From NCBI GenBank assembly GCA_004352715.1, contig SCFE01000021.1:62001-126000 (forward strand): 64,000 bases of DNA. The letters run 5' to 3'. The translations under genes and the position numbers were made by a program. A model generated the notes under the pieces. That model was not told the DNA's origin. It did no database searches and saw only the letters and a list, made by a program, of their open reading frames with translations. The stretch comes from Hofstenia miamia (taxonomy: Eukaryota > Xenacoelomorpha > Acoela). Of the stretch, positions 46,494 through 58,897 are shown one piece after another (position 1 is the stretch's first letter; every line of letters begins with the position of its first letter).

Positions 46494-48880
46494 ACAACAA
46501 TTGAACCTAATCCTGGTCCTATCAGACCAGTCAAAGTAGGCGAATACACGCAAAACATATATTCATATTAACTTCCAAAACCTTTCTTCAAAAAATAATG
46601 AATACAAAAAATCCGTACAAGAACTTTGCTCAAATTTTGTACTTGGAGTATCTGAAACATGGTTTACAAATAATCATGAAAATTCTCCTTGGTCAATTGA
46701 TAGTCATAAATTTAAACTATTCAGAAAAGATAGAAATCAATCTTTTCATTACAATAAAACAAAAAAAACGTGTAATGTTCCTAATTGATAAAAAACTAAA
46801 ATCTAAATTCAGAAAAACATTTCAACCAATAACGCATATGAAGGTCTTTGGGTTGATATCCAAGACCCGCTTATTTGCAATAGCAGACAGCTTCTGAATA
46901 TACCATATTTTCCAAACAAAGTTCATTCGAACAAATTCTTTGCACAAATCGAAAATGATATCATTACAGCATTAAGTCATAACACAAATACAATGTTAAT
47001 GAGCGACTGGAATTTGAAATTGCTAAATGTTACTGAAAAATCTAAGCTACAAAATCTTTCAAATTTCAAAGTTTCACTAATAAATCAATGTATTCCATCC
47101 ATTTCTGCAAATAGCCAAACCTTGATTGATTATTTTATGGTTTCAGAAAATGAAACTTTATATAAATACATTTGTTCTGAATTTCCCTACTCTGACCATT
47201 TACTTATAATAACTTATTCTAATAAAAAAAATTAACAACCCAAACTAAATTTTGGACAAAAATAAACGAAAAATTAGAAGAAAATGTTTTAAAACTTATA
47301 AATAATTTAAAAATCGAAAATTGGAGTAGAATTTACTCTTCACAAACATCAAATGAAATGCTCGGCAACTTTAATAAAATTCTTTTATTCTATTTAGATA
47401 TTTGTTGCTCTGAAAGGAAAATTTTACTGAGAAAAAAATTGACAATTTGTCTAAAAAATTTTCTAAGCCATGGATTGATACAAAATGCTTAGAGTTAATT
47501 GAACAAAAGAAATCTAAATGGAAGGAATACAAAAATTTGGCACCTGCAAACAAGTATAATGCTTATGAACATGCACGTAATTTGTGCAATATTTGCTCAC
47601 GAAACGCCTACAACAAATATTGCCGTTCTGAATATCAAAACATCAATTCTCAAAAAGCTTGGTGAGACTTTATAAACAGTTTATTAAATAGGAAACAAAA
47701 AATGAAGAAATCGTAAAAATAAATTATAAAGGAAAGGTAATCACAAACAATAAGGTCATGAGTAACATATTTAATGACGTATTTCGCAATTTAAGCAATT
47801 TTGATAGTGTAAATTCTCCCTTTAAGATCAATCAAGTTCAACCTATAGCCCCGCCTTTCTCTTTCAGATTCGTGATTAAGTTTGAAATTATCAAATCTAT
47901 TTAATCTTTAAAATACAAATCTATTATCCCTTGTTCTCTAAAAATTGCTCCAGATATAATAGCTGAGCCACTTTCATACATTATAAACGCGTGCATTAGA
48001 CATTCTACTTTTCCTGGCCAATTAAAATTGGCAAATGTTACTTTCTTATTTAGAAAAGATGACACAAAAGATTGCTTGAACTATAGACCTATTGCTATTA
48101 CATCGCCAATTAGTAAGGTTTTTAAAAGACTTCTTTTTAATCAAATTAACAAACATTTATGTAAACATAATCTTTACTCTCAAGATCGATATGGTTTTCG
48201 TAAATATATTTCTACAAATAATGCTTTGTTAATAGCTACGGAAAATTGGAGAAATACCATAAATATTGATGAGTGTTCTGCAATTGCATGTGTCTAGATT
48301 TATCAAAAGCTTTTGACTAGATCGACCACCACATTTTAATTAAAAGAATAAAATTTCTGGGTTTCTCAGGCAAAAGTGCAGATCTAATAAGCAGCTATCT
48401 CCATAATCGTAAACAAAGAATTAAACTAAATAGAATTCTCTCTGACTGGATTATTATTAAATTGGTGTTCCACAAGGAACAATTTTGGGACCGTTACTGT
48501 TCAATATGTCTGTAAATGATTTGAGCAATCATACCACATGTAATGTTATACAATATGCTGATGATACAATGCTATTTAGTTCACATAAGTCTCGTGAAAT
48601 TGCTATAAAAGTTCTCGAAGTTAATTACACTAAACTTTCACAATATTTTGCTTCACTAAAACTTAGAATTAAACCCATCTAAAACTCAATTTTGCTTAAT
48701 TAGAGTTAAATCTAACAATAATTCCACAAATAATTCACAATTTAAATTTAATGACACATACATAAAACAAGTTAATTCTTTTAAATATTTAGGTATCATT
48801 TTTGATTCTCAACTTAATTTTAATTACACCCTCCATTTTTATAGCCGGGATATATTACCTGCTATTTATGCACTTTGCCA
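46494..48880 (+). pseudogene. CR1/Jockey-type LINE, endonuclease plus reverse transcriptase, decayed
   Basis: Several frames together give the order of a LINE ORF2. IEPNPGP near 46500 is a 2A-like motif. The AP-endonuclease part follows, with VSETWF, LMSDWNLKLL (usual GDFN) and PYSDHLLI (the SDH catalytic motif). The reverse transcriptase has NYRPIAITSPISKVFKRLLF, YGFRKYISTNNALL, DLSKAFD, GPLLFNMSVNDLSNH and QYADDTMLF with the YADD active site, then FKYLGIIFDSQLNFN. Many frameshifts and stops make it inactive. Poly-A or tandem-repeat tails could not be identified. Confidence 0.8.
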
Positions 48881-50740
48881 AACGTACGTTTTCCACTAAT
48901 AGATTTATTTTAAATTTACTTTTAGCAAATTGCAGATGACGTATAAATTAATAATCTCAACTGTATTCGAATATGGCTTTAAAATGGACATTCAGACCCA
49001 TAGCCATGGTGGTTTAGGGAGTGAACTCTCCTGTAGAACAAACCTAAAAGCAAAATCAGCATGAAAGAATAAAATTAGTAAATTCAATTGTGCTTTCAAC
49101 AACGCTGTGAAATGCATTTCTAATGTGTATTTTGTGTATATTTTCAAAAAGATTTCGTGGGGTTTCGCCCTGCTTTTGGTCGGTTAAGTAATCACTACTA
49201 GATGACCTCTCCCATTCAACACAAATTCAAATGGTGTACATTCTTAGTAAAATTTCAATTTAAATTTTAAAAAGATCGAAATTCCCATCAACCCCTTCTG
49301 AATGAGTGTCAACCTGCTTAGATGATGATGCTGGCGACGGGCCTGGAAATATTTCTTCGATTTTAAATTGGGGATGTATCAAGCTGTTAGCAGTCTATTA
49401 CCTACTACAAATATACTTGGATGTTTTTTTATTTTTGTCCGGCGATTTTCAGAAAATGTGGAGACTTAGGTGTTATTTCAAATTTTAGATTGTTATTAAC
49501 TAATCAAATAAACCAATTATAATTCTTGTTTATATCAAAAAATATTTGTAGCCAGTTCGGGCGACAATAGAGCTTGCATTTTTGCCAGCTTTAAAAGTTG
49601 AAGCAATTTTCGTTCTAGCCAAGGCCATATATATATATAGATGGCCTTTGTTCTACTCAGGGTATAATTTCAATGAAATTAATTCAATCAAGTATGTAAT
49701 CAAGGTTAGGTCTTGCCTTGGGTTTTTCAAAAAAAAACCCAATTCCCCAGAATGGTATGGGGTGGTTAACCCGAGATCCAAAACACTAGAGTGCTCTGTT
49801 TGGTTGTGGTGCCCAAGACTCGAAAAAAATTATAAATTTTTTGTTGTTACACAATATAATGTTATTATTATATTATTATACATGCATTATTATGTTATCT
49901 TATTATTATATTTTTAAGTGAGTGAATAGCTAAAACTAACTCAATCTTTAACTAAAAAAAGCGTTTTGCTGCTTTTCCAAATGTAACATGTGTTATGCGC
50001 ATTGTAATCCGCGTTTATGTTTTTTCTGGCATACGTTACATTGCCAATTTCACTGGTAGTAGCTGGATCTTACACTAACTGGTTGGAGTTTTTCTATTCA
50101 CTATTTATCTATAGCATAATGCACACACATCTTTATTCAATTATCGCGCTGTGGCTGTGCAATGTTCATATTCTCTTGGATGTTTTCCTACCCTTTAGTT
50201 TTGAAAATTTAAAAAAAATTATTATCTGAAGATTAATCAATTTGATATTGCGTACTATGGTTAAAGTTAAATTTATAAATTAGTTTGGGTTTTAAAAACC
50301 AAGACGAAACACTCTTGTAGTAATGATATATAATTTTGATCTATTATAATTTTTCTATTTTTTTAGAGAGCAGCAAATAGTTCTGGCCGGAATGTCTACG
50401 TGGTGTGTTTGGAAGCATGTTTTTCAGACAAATAATGACCTTGAAGGATGAAATTATTCTTTAACAACCTCAATGTCTTGGCCTCATTCCAATATACATG
50501 ATTTTTTACAATATTATTTGATTGAAGAGAGGCGTTCTCATGAAGTCATGGCGTAAGTAGACACGGGCCACTCAGTTCGCCGAGGGAATAAAAATATGAT
50601 GATATAGCAAAAAGAATTAACACGCCTTTTAAGCTATATGAGAAATCGGTTAGAAAGTTCTGAGATTTTAGTATATGTCCATATATTTTGTGAAATACGA
50701 TGCAGCTAATTTTTCAAGGAAATCACGTATAACTTTCTAG
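48881..50740. other. No firmly recognised feature
   Basis: ORFs at 49306-49488, 49582-49917 and 50017-50229 show no motif I can name. A segment with WPHSNIHDFLQYYLIEERR ends at a donor GC|GTAAGT near 50554. It could be an upstream exon of the RING gene, but the phases do not match directly. Confidence 0.35.
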
Positions 50741-51078
50741 AATTGCCATTGCTCATACAGACGTTTAGTGAATCCCAATGTGATGAAGCTATGCATCACT
50801 TAGGTCTTGATCGGTCGATTATTGATGAAGATCTTCCACCAACTGCTATCAACCAAATACTTGAAGGTAATTTTTTTTATCAAATATAGTTTTACTTTCT
50901 AAATTTAGATAATGATGCTTTATGCAAAATCTGTTTGATACAAGAAATACAGGATTCTTGGGTCATTGTGCTCTGTAGACATTCAAGCATTTACAAGGAC
51001 ATTATTGAAATTTATGGCAAATGCTGTCCATTTTGTTGCAGTGTGGTATTATGTATAATCAAATTGTTATTAAATTGA
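50741..51078 (+). CDS. RING-finger protein, last two exons, resembling the IAP-type RING
   Basis: Exon 50741-50866 (QTFSESQCDEAMHHLGLDRS, then TAINQILE) joins across a 42-bp GT..AG intron in frame to 50909-51078. The second exon reads DNDALCKICLIQEIQDSWVI, then VLCRHSSIYKDII, then GKCCPFC, and ends at TGA 51076-51078 if no later splice occurs. The pattern C-x2-C...C-x-H...C-P-x-C matches a C3HC4 RING. LCKICL and the position near a C-terminus recall IAP (BIRC) proteins, which are E3 ubiquitin ligases. The middle Cys of the CGHxxxC block seems to be missing, so the zinc site may be degenerate. Upstream exons are not identified; no BIR domain is seen in the window. Confidence 0.45.
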
Positions 51079-51202
51079 AATATAAATGTGGACTTCTTGA
51101 TGGTATATTTATTTACTCATTAATTAACTTTCACATGAATTTGTCATTTGTGTTAACTGATTGTGCTATTCCAAACATAATTTCACCTACAATTTTTAAC
51201 TT

Positions 51203-51532
51203 AAGACATGGGCCAGGCAGCCCTTGGGCTGGGCTGGGTTTGGGCCGAATTTTCAAAAAGGTTAATATTACGTAACAGTGCACGCAAATACATTGAATTT
51301 TATGTAAGTTATGACAATGAAGTTGAAAAATAACATTTAGATTTTGGAAATTTTAGATTTGTATCATATACTTTTCTAATTTTCAATTTAGAATATTTAA
51401 TTTCAGATTTTATTAAAAGTATCTATTTTATCAAATTTTGGTAGAGCAATGTGACAAATTGTAGAAATTTTTTGACAAGCATTATAAAACTAATCCAAAT
51501 TGGCATTAGTTTGCGGTACATGCCCATCTCTG
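51203..51532. mobile_element. 330-bp hAT-type MITE with perfect 8-bp TSD
   Basis: TTTAACTT flanks both sides (51195-51202, 51533-51540). The left end AAGACATGGGCCAGGCAGCC and the complement of the right end CAGAGATGGGCATGTACCGC are imperfect inverted ends. No coding capacity. Confidence 0.75.
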
Positions 51533-51805
51533 TTTAACTTATATCCGAATAGTCTGGCATTGAACCTATTTAACCTGAGTGTGACATTTCACAACTATTT
51601 GTTATTGAATGTTTCATATTAAATTTAGTAGTGAGGTGTAGAAGTCACACTATAGTATTTGCGGGAAATGTATTTTTATAATAGGATTTTCATTTACAAT
51701 GTGCTTTTTGCAAATTTCATTTGTTCAAAGCAAAATTTATTGAAAATAAATAGCCTTTTGTTTTGTATAACTATTTGTAATATATTTATGCAATCTATGT
51801 TATGA

Positions 51806-52065
51806 GGATTTGCTTTGGTGGAAATATCCGTCTAGCATAGTAATTTTCAGGTTTGACTCCTGCCAATTCCCTTTATCTAATCTATAAATACATTTTATCA
51901 AAACTGTAGGTATGTTAAATGGAGTTTCCTGGACCCGGATTAATTATCCTATTATCCACTTTACTGGGGGTATCATGAGAGAACCCAACTCTTGCTCTCT
52001 GTTGCTAGGAAATTAACTATTACTGCATGGCATGTAAGCAATGCCCACCTCAAGTTCATGATAAG
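51806..52065 (+). repeat. tRNA-derived SINE, copy 1
   Basis: 51806-51870 folds partly as a tRNA. GGATTTG can pair with CAATTCC as the acceptor stem, and CAGG-TTTGACT-CCTG forms a T arm. The body includes a segment near 51960-52015 (GGTATCATGAGAGA, then CTCTCTGTTGCTAGGAA) that recurs in inverted orientation at 53840-53880. Confidence 0.55.
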
Positions 52066-52794
52066 ATTTCGTATTCTGGGTGAAATGGTACCATTTCATT
52101 GGTCAAAACAATGTTGCTTCAACAACGTCACATTTGGTTGCTTTTTGGTTGTTTTTTATTCATGAAACCGCAATATTTTGAGGTCGTAACAAAGTTGTTT
52201 TATGTTGTCACATGCTTGTTTTAGCATTTCTTTTGTATGCAAAATAATATTTTATATTACTAAGCAGTTTAAACATTGCTGTTTAAACAAACACAAGCCC
52301 AACAAAGGGCAGACCACTATCTTTTAGATACTGTTAAGCATATTTAATACAAACATTTGTTAAAGATTTAAATGAATGTCTTGTATATAAATGATAACAA
52401 TGAGCATAAAAATCTGCCAAATTTAACAGAAATTTAAAAATCTAAAATTAAGCACAATTTTCAAATAGTACTTTCTTAAGTTGTGAAAAATCCCTTTAGC
52501 TCAATTGTAACTTATGATATTTAACATTCAATGTCAAGGTGGCCAAATATTCATGAAAAAATTATTTTGAAAATTCACTTATCTGGTACATTATAATTTT
52601 TCACAAATTAAAAATGTCAAAAAAGGTTTTGCAAATCCTTTTTTATATAAAAGGATCTAGTAATAAAATAACAAAGTGAGTTAAATTTGCAAGCATCTGC
52701 TCACGGATTATTTTTTACTAAAGTTGTTATTATGATGTTAGTGGTTGCTGCAACAACCAGAAATATGAAACAACTATAAACAACGTAAAAACAA

Positions 52795-53325
52795 CCAAAA
52801 TTGTTATCTGTTTAAATATCCATCAATCCAAGAGATTGTAGCCTGGTGAGTATGGAGCCTGCTTCCAAACAATTACACCTTTATCATTCAGAAATTTAGT
52901 TGTAAGCACTGACACATGAGGTCATGCAATGTTGTGAATCAAGACAAATTATTCCAAGTTATTGATTATGTTTGATGTGACAATTTCTGATGCATTGATT
53001 TTAGGAAATCTATGTGCACATCTGAATTGATTGAAAAAACCTGCCAATCCTAATGAGTTAATCTTTTGAGGCAGGATGACCAGATTGAGAAGAGTCAGCT
53101 AAACCATTTGAGAACATGAATTCAGCAAAGGTTTGAAGCACAGTAGTGCTTGATGATGCTTTTCTCCCCATGCAGTCTGCAACATATCCACACATTCCAA
53201 AGCTTTTTTCCATTTCTTCTCAGCTTTTTAATAAAAAATCTATAGTTTTCTTTTTCACAATTCACTTGAATGACATTTGTGCAAAAAATTAACTTTTTAT
53301 TGTCAGATGTGTGTGGTATACACAA
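52795..53325 (-). pseudogene. mariner/Tc1-like transposase remnant
   Basis: The minus frame near 52950-52830 reads VLIHNIA, stop, then PHVSVLTTKFLNDKGVIVWK and QAPYSPGYNLLD. This matches the HDNARPH and PYSPDLNxLD blocks of mariner-family transposases. Both Asp positions are changed (N and G) and a stop sits inside the first block. Sequence up to 53325 has further frames (53325-53122) without clear motifs and probably belongs to the N-terminal half. Dead copy. Confidence 0.55.
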
Positions 53326-53829
53326 ATAATAAGGGTCTGTCTCACTTCCCCCAAATCTGGCTTCACAAAATATTAAATACTGTTAGAGACACAATTTCAA
53401 TAAAATTGTAATTATATATTTGAATAAATATATGTATTTCTTTAAACTCTATTTTGATTATTTTTCTATGTAGTTAAGATTGCTGAAATACAGAATTACA
53501 AGTAAATATATGTAAATATGTTCTATAATTATAAATGTTGAGGTTTGCTGTTTGCATTTAGTAAACATTTAGAAATCCTTTGAAAATCTGTTTAGATTTA
53601 AAATAGAAATTTAATTATGATGATTATTTTTGTAGTTTGTACTTTATTATAATAGGTAATAATTTTTCAGCCAATTTCATATTATATATCTGATAGATTT
53701 CCCAATCAGATAATTTTTGTTGTTTGTGCTGACAGACTATTCTATTCTTTTTTGCAGTAATCGAGAGTTGTTTATAACTTTGAAAATGTTGAATGTAATT
53801 TTTTATATGTATTTTACTAGAGTGTAGAA

Positions 53830-54166
53830 TTAGCCTGGAAACAATTAGTGGGAGTCAGCTCTCTCATGACACCCCTGCATTAAAAGCAGTTAATACTTGA
53901 GTATATTACTCAAGGGGGACCAGGAATTTGGAAAAATCGTAATAATGCATCTATTTACAAATACAATACAGAAATTTATATCATCCAGGTGTTAAACAAA
54001 AATCGCTAATGTTTCTGATTTTTATTTTATACTGGTATGCCTGCTGGTATATTATTCCAAATTTTTGTTTACAAAAGTAAAGGAGAATTTCAAAAGCAGA
54101 TCCAACAGGATTTAAACCTGTAATTTCCATATTAGAAATGGCTGTGTTGTCTTACACTATGAATCA
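53830..54166 (-). repeat. tRNA-derived SINE, copy 2
   Basis: On the minus strand a tRNA-like head (54166-54097) is followed by a body ending in GTGTCATGAGAGAGCTGACT near 53877-53858, which is related to copy 1. It lies inside the inverted-repeat element. Confidence 0.55.
54097..54166 (-). tRNA. tRNA-like cloverleaf, SINE head, anticodon position CTA (likely not a functional tRNA)
   Basis: Acceptor TGATTCA/TGGATCT pairs at 6 of 7 positions. The D stem is GTGT/ACAC. The anticodon stem GCCAT/ATGGA pairs at 4 of 5 around the loop TTCTAAT, giving anticodon CTA. The T arm is ACAGG-TTTAAAT-CCTGT. A CTA anticodon would read UAG, and the copy is embedded in a repeat, so it is best read as a SINE promoter head. 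Confidence 0.45.
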
Positions 54167-54202
54167 ATAAAATAATTTTTAAAAATAGATAAGCTACCCA
54201 AA

Positions 54203-54371
54203 ATTAGTCAGAAGTAAATATGACACAAAACAAATTAGCGTTTATATATTAGCTATGAATTATGAATTTACACAGCAGAAGGCATGNATTAGTCAGAAGT
54301 AAATATGACACAAAACAAATTAGCATTTATATATTAGCTATGAATTATGAAATTACACAGCACAAGGCATG
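54203..54371. repeat. 84-bp duplication flanking a single n
   Basis: 54203-54286 and 54288-54371 are nearly the same around an n at 54287, another apparent contig-overlap artefact. Confidence 0.8.
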
Positions 54372-54654
54372 CTAACACAATTCTTTAATCATCAGGTTAG
54401 ATCTAAGCAGTGTCAGGGGTTAAATATACATATATAATAAATAGTCAATGCTTATAATTATAGCACATATTTACATTTATTTACTTGTAATTCCATATTT
54501 CAGCAATCTTAATTACATAAAAAACTAATCAAAATAGAGTTTATAAAAATACATATATTTATTCAAATATATAATTACAATTTCATTGAAATTGTGTCTC
54601 TAATGGTATTTAATAATTTTTGACGTCAGACTTGGGGGAAGAGAGACAGACCCT

Positions 54655-55471
54655 GTTTGCTGAAGGATAACCAATGACATTCCTTCAAAACTTAAATATA
54701 TTTGTAAAATAGCGTACAATTTTTAAGTTAAGGTAAGGTTGTGGGAATCTTTAAACCAATCCAGAAATTAATTACGTAATCAAAATGATTATTATAGTTC
54801 AAATATTAACAATGTTCTTAGCTTTTCAGCAAGCTTTTCTCATATTGATCAAATAATTAATAATTGATATAAACCTACAGAACATGATGCGAATTATACT
54901 CCCAAATGCGTTATTTAAAGCAGATTTCAATATGTTCTACATATACCACGCTCATATAAAATATCTCCTGAGTAATTAGTTTAATTTTATCTTTGTTCAT
55001 TACTAAACAAAATTCAGGTAAAACATTCAATTGACGAAATAAGGCGAAGGTATAGAATAGGTTGCTCGCGGACAAAATAAACACTAATCCAGGGTAAAAA
55101 ACAATGAGAAATGCAATAAAAGACGTAAATAATTTACCAAATTTGTAGCACCCGGTAACACGCGATAGCACGCGGTATATATTTAAGGATATTAGCAAAG
55201 AAAACTTGAAATTCAAAAAATAATTAACTGTTCTTAAACAAACTACAAGATATAAAAGTATATTTATGCAAATCTATAATTTTTTTGTCCTTATTTGAGA
55301 TGTTTAAATGAGAGCTTTTATGCTTTGCAACCGCTTTGCCTTTTCAGAGAAGTTGTTTTCCCGATTTGTATTTATTTCCACATTTTAATTACTGATCAGT
55401 AAAACCGAATTTATAACTAGCATTGTCGCGTTGCATACATTTTTAATGCATAAATATGCATTCCGCTATTG
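54655..55471. other. No recognised feature
   Basis: AT-rich sequence; the minus-strand ORF at 54911-55216 has no family motif. Confidence 0.4.
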
Positions 55472-56610
55472 TTATAAATATATTTTGAATAGTGCGGATA
55501 TACAGTATCTCCTGGGTGCTATTAGCATGGGAGAGATACATTTGAATGTACGCTTCTGGAAACGTTCCATAGAGTGGAACATGGAACGGGAACGCCACCA
55601 ACAGGGAGACACGTAGAGAAGAAAGGCGCGAGGAATGGACTTGAACAAAGAGGGTTTCACAGCAGCCGTGGAATTAAAGGGAACATTGCGGAAGAGAGCA
55701 AAGAGTGAGGAATTAGCTTTGCGGAGACGTAAGGGCGCATGACTAGACCAATTTAAGTTATCAGCAATTTGAACTCCAAGATGAGTATGGTAAGGGGAAA
55801 AGTTCACAGGAAGAGGAAGATCAGAAGGGGAGATACCACATGTCTTGCCTAGGCTATAATCAAGATGGTTAACAGAAGACTAAGTAGACAAAAGCTCAAG
55901 ATCAGAGGTAATATTGGAGGCAAAAGAACTACCAAAGTTGAAAATCGCGGTGTCATCAACGTACAGTAGACAGGATGAGTTGAGGACAGATTGACGGAGG
56001 TCGTTGATAGCAACAAGGAAGAAGAGAACAGCAAACGATTGGACATGTAAGACTGGAAGAGTTCGATAAAATCAGCATCAAAGCCAAATAAACTTAAGAA
56101 TAGAATTAGTTAGCCGATGAAAAGCTTTAGAATTGTCAAGAAAGATAATGCAACCAGGATCATTACGATCAGTGGAAATAGCAGTTTTCAATCAGAGTGA
56201 GCAAGTTATTGATGGTAGAACGACCCGGAAGATTACCATGCTGAGAAGCAGAGAAGAGGTGACGAATTTTAGGGAACACATAACGAAAGACAAGACGCTC
56301 AAAGATGATTGACAGCCGAGAAAGAATAGCTATTGGACGATAAGAAGTGACTTGAGAGGAGGGAAGCTAATCGGATTTTAATAGTGGAGAGATCCAAGAT
56401 GTTTTCCAGCAAGGCGGAAAACGCTTAGAGGAGCAAATGTAGGAGAAGAGATGATTTAAATGGATGGAAAGAGTTGAGCAAGTTTCATGTGCAACAAAGG
56501 ATGGGACGCCATCAGGATAGCAAGGACCAGACAACTTGTAGGACTTAAGCATGAGGGAAATACTAAAATACATTTTAAGAACTTCGATTTGATAAAACTC
56601 TAGTCAATTC
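55472..56610 (-). pseudogene. LINE (CR1/Jockey-like) reverse transcriptase, 3' half, decayed
   Basis: Minus-strand frames give LKSYKLSGP, DGVPSFVAHETC, then RFPPCWKTSWISPLLKSD (RT start), HGNLPGRSTINNLLTLI, AINDLRQSV and CLLYVDDTAIF with a YVDD active site. NLNWSSHAPLRLRKANSSLF follows in a later frame. The order and spacing are those of a non-LTR RT, interrupted by several frameshifts. It is richer in G+C than its surroundings, suggesting a different or more recent origin than the LINE at 46.5 kb. The endonuclease part is not seen. Confidence 0.75.
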
Positions 56611-56700
56611 AATCAACTCACCATGAAAGGGAAGGGGGCAACTGCTCCCTCTTGCCCTCCGCTTGTGGTGGTTATGTGGGCAATCCACATATGTACAAGT
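56611..56700. other. G-rich transposon-end-like sequence
   Basis: GGGAAGGGGGCAACTGCTCC followed by CCTCCGCTTGTGGTGG resembles the G-rich CAGTGGC-type ends seen elsewhere in the window (for example 5600). No partner end found; a 524-N gap starts at 56824. Confidence 0.25.
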
Positions 56701-56823
56701 CGCCATGGCTAAGTTATTTCTGTACAAAGCGCCATCTAAAATTTACTAAACTTGTCATTTATAACATTTATAAGAATATATTTATATACATACACATCGT
56801 CAGTTTTATTGTAATGAAGTTGT

Positions 56824-57347
56824 NNNNNNNNNNNNNNNNNNNNNNNNNNNNNNNNNNNNNNNNNNNNNNNNNNNNNNNNNNNNNNNNNNNNNNNNNNNNN
56901 NNNNNNNNNNNNNNNNNNNNNNNNNNNNNNNNNNNNNNNNNNNNNNNNNNNNNNNNNNNNNNNNNNNNNNNNNNNNNNNNNNNNNNNNNNNNNNNNNNNN
57001 NNNNNNNNNNNNNNNNNNNNNNNNNNNNNNNNNNNNNNNNNNNNNNNNNNNNNNNNNNNNNNNNNNNNNNNNNNNNNNNNNNNNNNNNNNNNNNNNNNNN
57101 NNNNNNNNNNNNNNNNNNNNNNNNNNNNNNNNNNNNNNNNNNNNNNNNNNNNNNNNNNNNNNNNNNNNNNNNNNNNNNNNNNNNNNNNNNNNNNNNNNNN
57201 NNNNNNNNNNNNNNNNNNNNNNNNNNNNNNNNNNNNNNNNNNNNNNNNNNNNNNNNNNNNNNNNNNNNNNNNNNNNNNNNNNNNNNNNNNNNNNNNNNNN
57301 NNNNNNNNNNNNNNNNNNNNNNNNNNNNNNNNNNNNNNNNNNNNNNN
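56824..57347. other. Assembly gap, 524 N
   Basis: Unsequenced; frames across it are artefacts. From 57348 to 58897 I see no recognisable feature. Confidence 0.95.
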
Positions 57348-58897
57348 ACATTACTTTTTAAAGCTTTTTACGTATGGTATTGCATTTCTCGTCGTTTTTT
57401 ACCTTGTATTAGTGTTTATTTTATCCGCGTGCTCCGTGTGTTCCCCGTGCACCTTATTCTATACCTTCGCCCAAAATAAAGTGTAGTAAACATTCCAATC
57501 TCTTCAATGTAGCAAGGAAAATTTCAGTTTTTTCATGCTAAAATTTAGTCTTGCAAATAATGAATTCAAATACTTTTGAGAAGGATAATAGAATTTATAG
57601 ACATTGATGCAAAAATGTGAAAATGTCTCTAAAATAGTTGTGAAAGAAAGGAAATGGAAGAGAATCGCATTTCCAAAAGCAAGTCTGATTTAAAATTCTA
57701 GAACTTTGATCCTTAGTTATGTCTCTGGAATGATGTGAAGTCTGATTTATTTTGGTATTTCACAATATTTATGCAGTGTGAAATCATGTTGCATGACTTG
57801 AAAGGTCAAGATATGTTTTCTCATATTTTCCTTCTATTTACTTGTACAGTTATAGTTCGTAATTTTGATCCTTAGCCGCGTTTGTACATCAAACAATATA
57901 TGAAAAATTTATAGGCCTTCCAGTTTGTAGATTTTTTGCAATGCGCTGTTTAGTTTTGTCATTAGATTTCTTGGGTTTAATCACCAACAATTTTTTTTTG
58001 ATGTTTTGGTCGTTTTAACCCATTTAGCTCTAGTGATACGATATTTGCATCATGTTTTCCTTAATTTTTCAATGCTTGTAATCTTGGAAGCATAATTATA
58101 TTAGGAAAGTACTTACAGTCTCCTGATTTTAATAATATTTGATAATCTTTATCAAATGTACCCGCTTCACTCCAAATTTTTTGGTGTTCTTCCCATTTTG
58201 GTCACAATGGTGATTTGAAGCTTCAACACACTTTAAAGAGTAAATACATGATTGAAAAACATAATGACAAAAAATAGGTTTTGCATGAGCTCAATTTTTC
58301 ATTGACTTCGGGAAAACCTAAGAGCTCTCTCTGAGTGGAATAGGCTGAAAAAATGGCATTTGTGTTCAAAAAGTTGATTAGAGACTGAAATATTTTACCA
58401 CGGTTGTTGTATTTTAAAAGACAGTTTGTATTAAGGCAGCTATCTGTATGTATGACAATAAAATGTGTTCTCTATTGTGGAAATAGTTAATTCCTTCCAT
58501 CTCGCTGCCAGGTGAAGCTCGATTTCGAAACTTTTTTTATTTTTTAATGTTAAATTCAATGGTTTCTAATCGAGAAAATTTGTATTTTGCNTGTTTCTGT
58601 TTATTACAAATCAGCTATCCTATGAATTCATTTTGTTTTTAATATTTCAAAATTGTTTCCTATGCAAAACGAAAATGTTTATATGAAATTTTTATTGCAA
58701 CAATTTTAAAACTTTATAATATAAACGTTTTGGGAAGTCGTTTGTTAAATGCATTTGCTGTGTGGACAAAATATAAGCCTACAGAAATCTATTCTAACTT
58801 TTGATTTCCTTTTAGTGTTTTTATAATGATTAGATCTATTTTGCAGTTTGAAACTGATAGATTTCTTTGGTGTTATGTAACTAATCTTTATTTAAGA

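Larger units (their letters stand above)
53332..54654. mobile_element. Element bounded by about 205-bp inverted repeats
   Basis: 53332-53536 and the complement of 54452-54654 align along about 205 bp with scattered differences. Both begin AGGGTCTGTCTC followed by TTCCCCCAA and pass through AAGATTGCTGAAATA. The interior, about 0.9 kb, contains SINE copy 2 and an 84-bp assembly duplication. Long inverted repeats suggest a foldback or MITE-type element, but no target duplication is evident. Confidence 0.6.

Noticed and set aside
55431-55616. Plus-strand ORF
   Set aside because: Lies antisense to the LINE reverse transcriptase 3' region and shows no motif.
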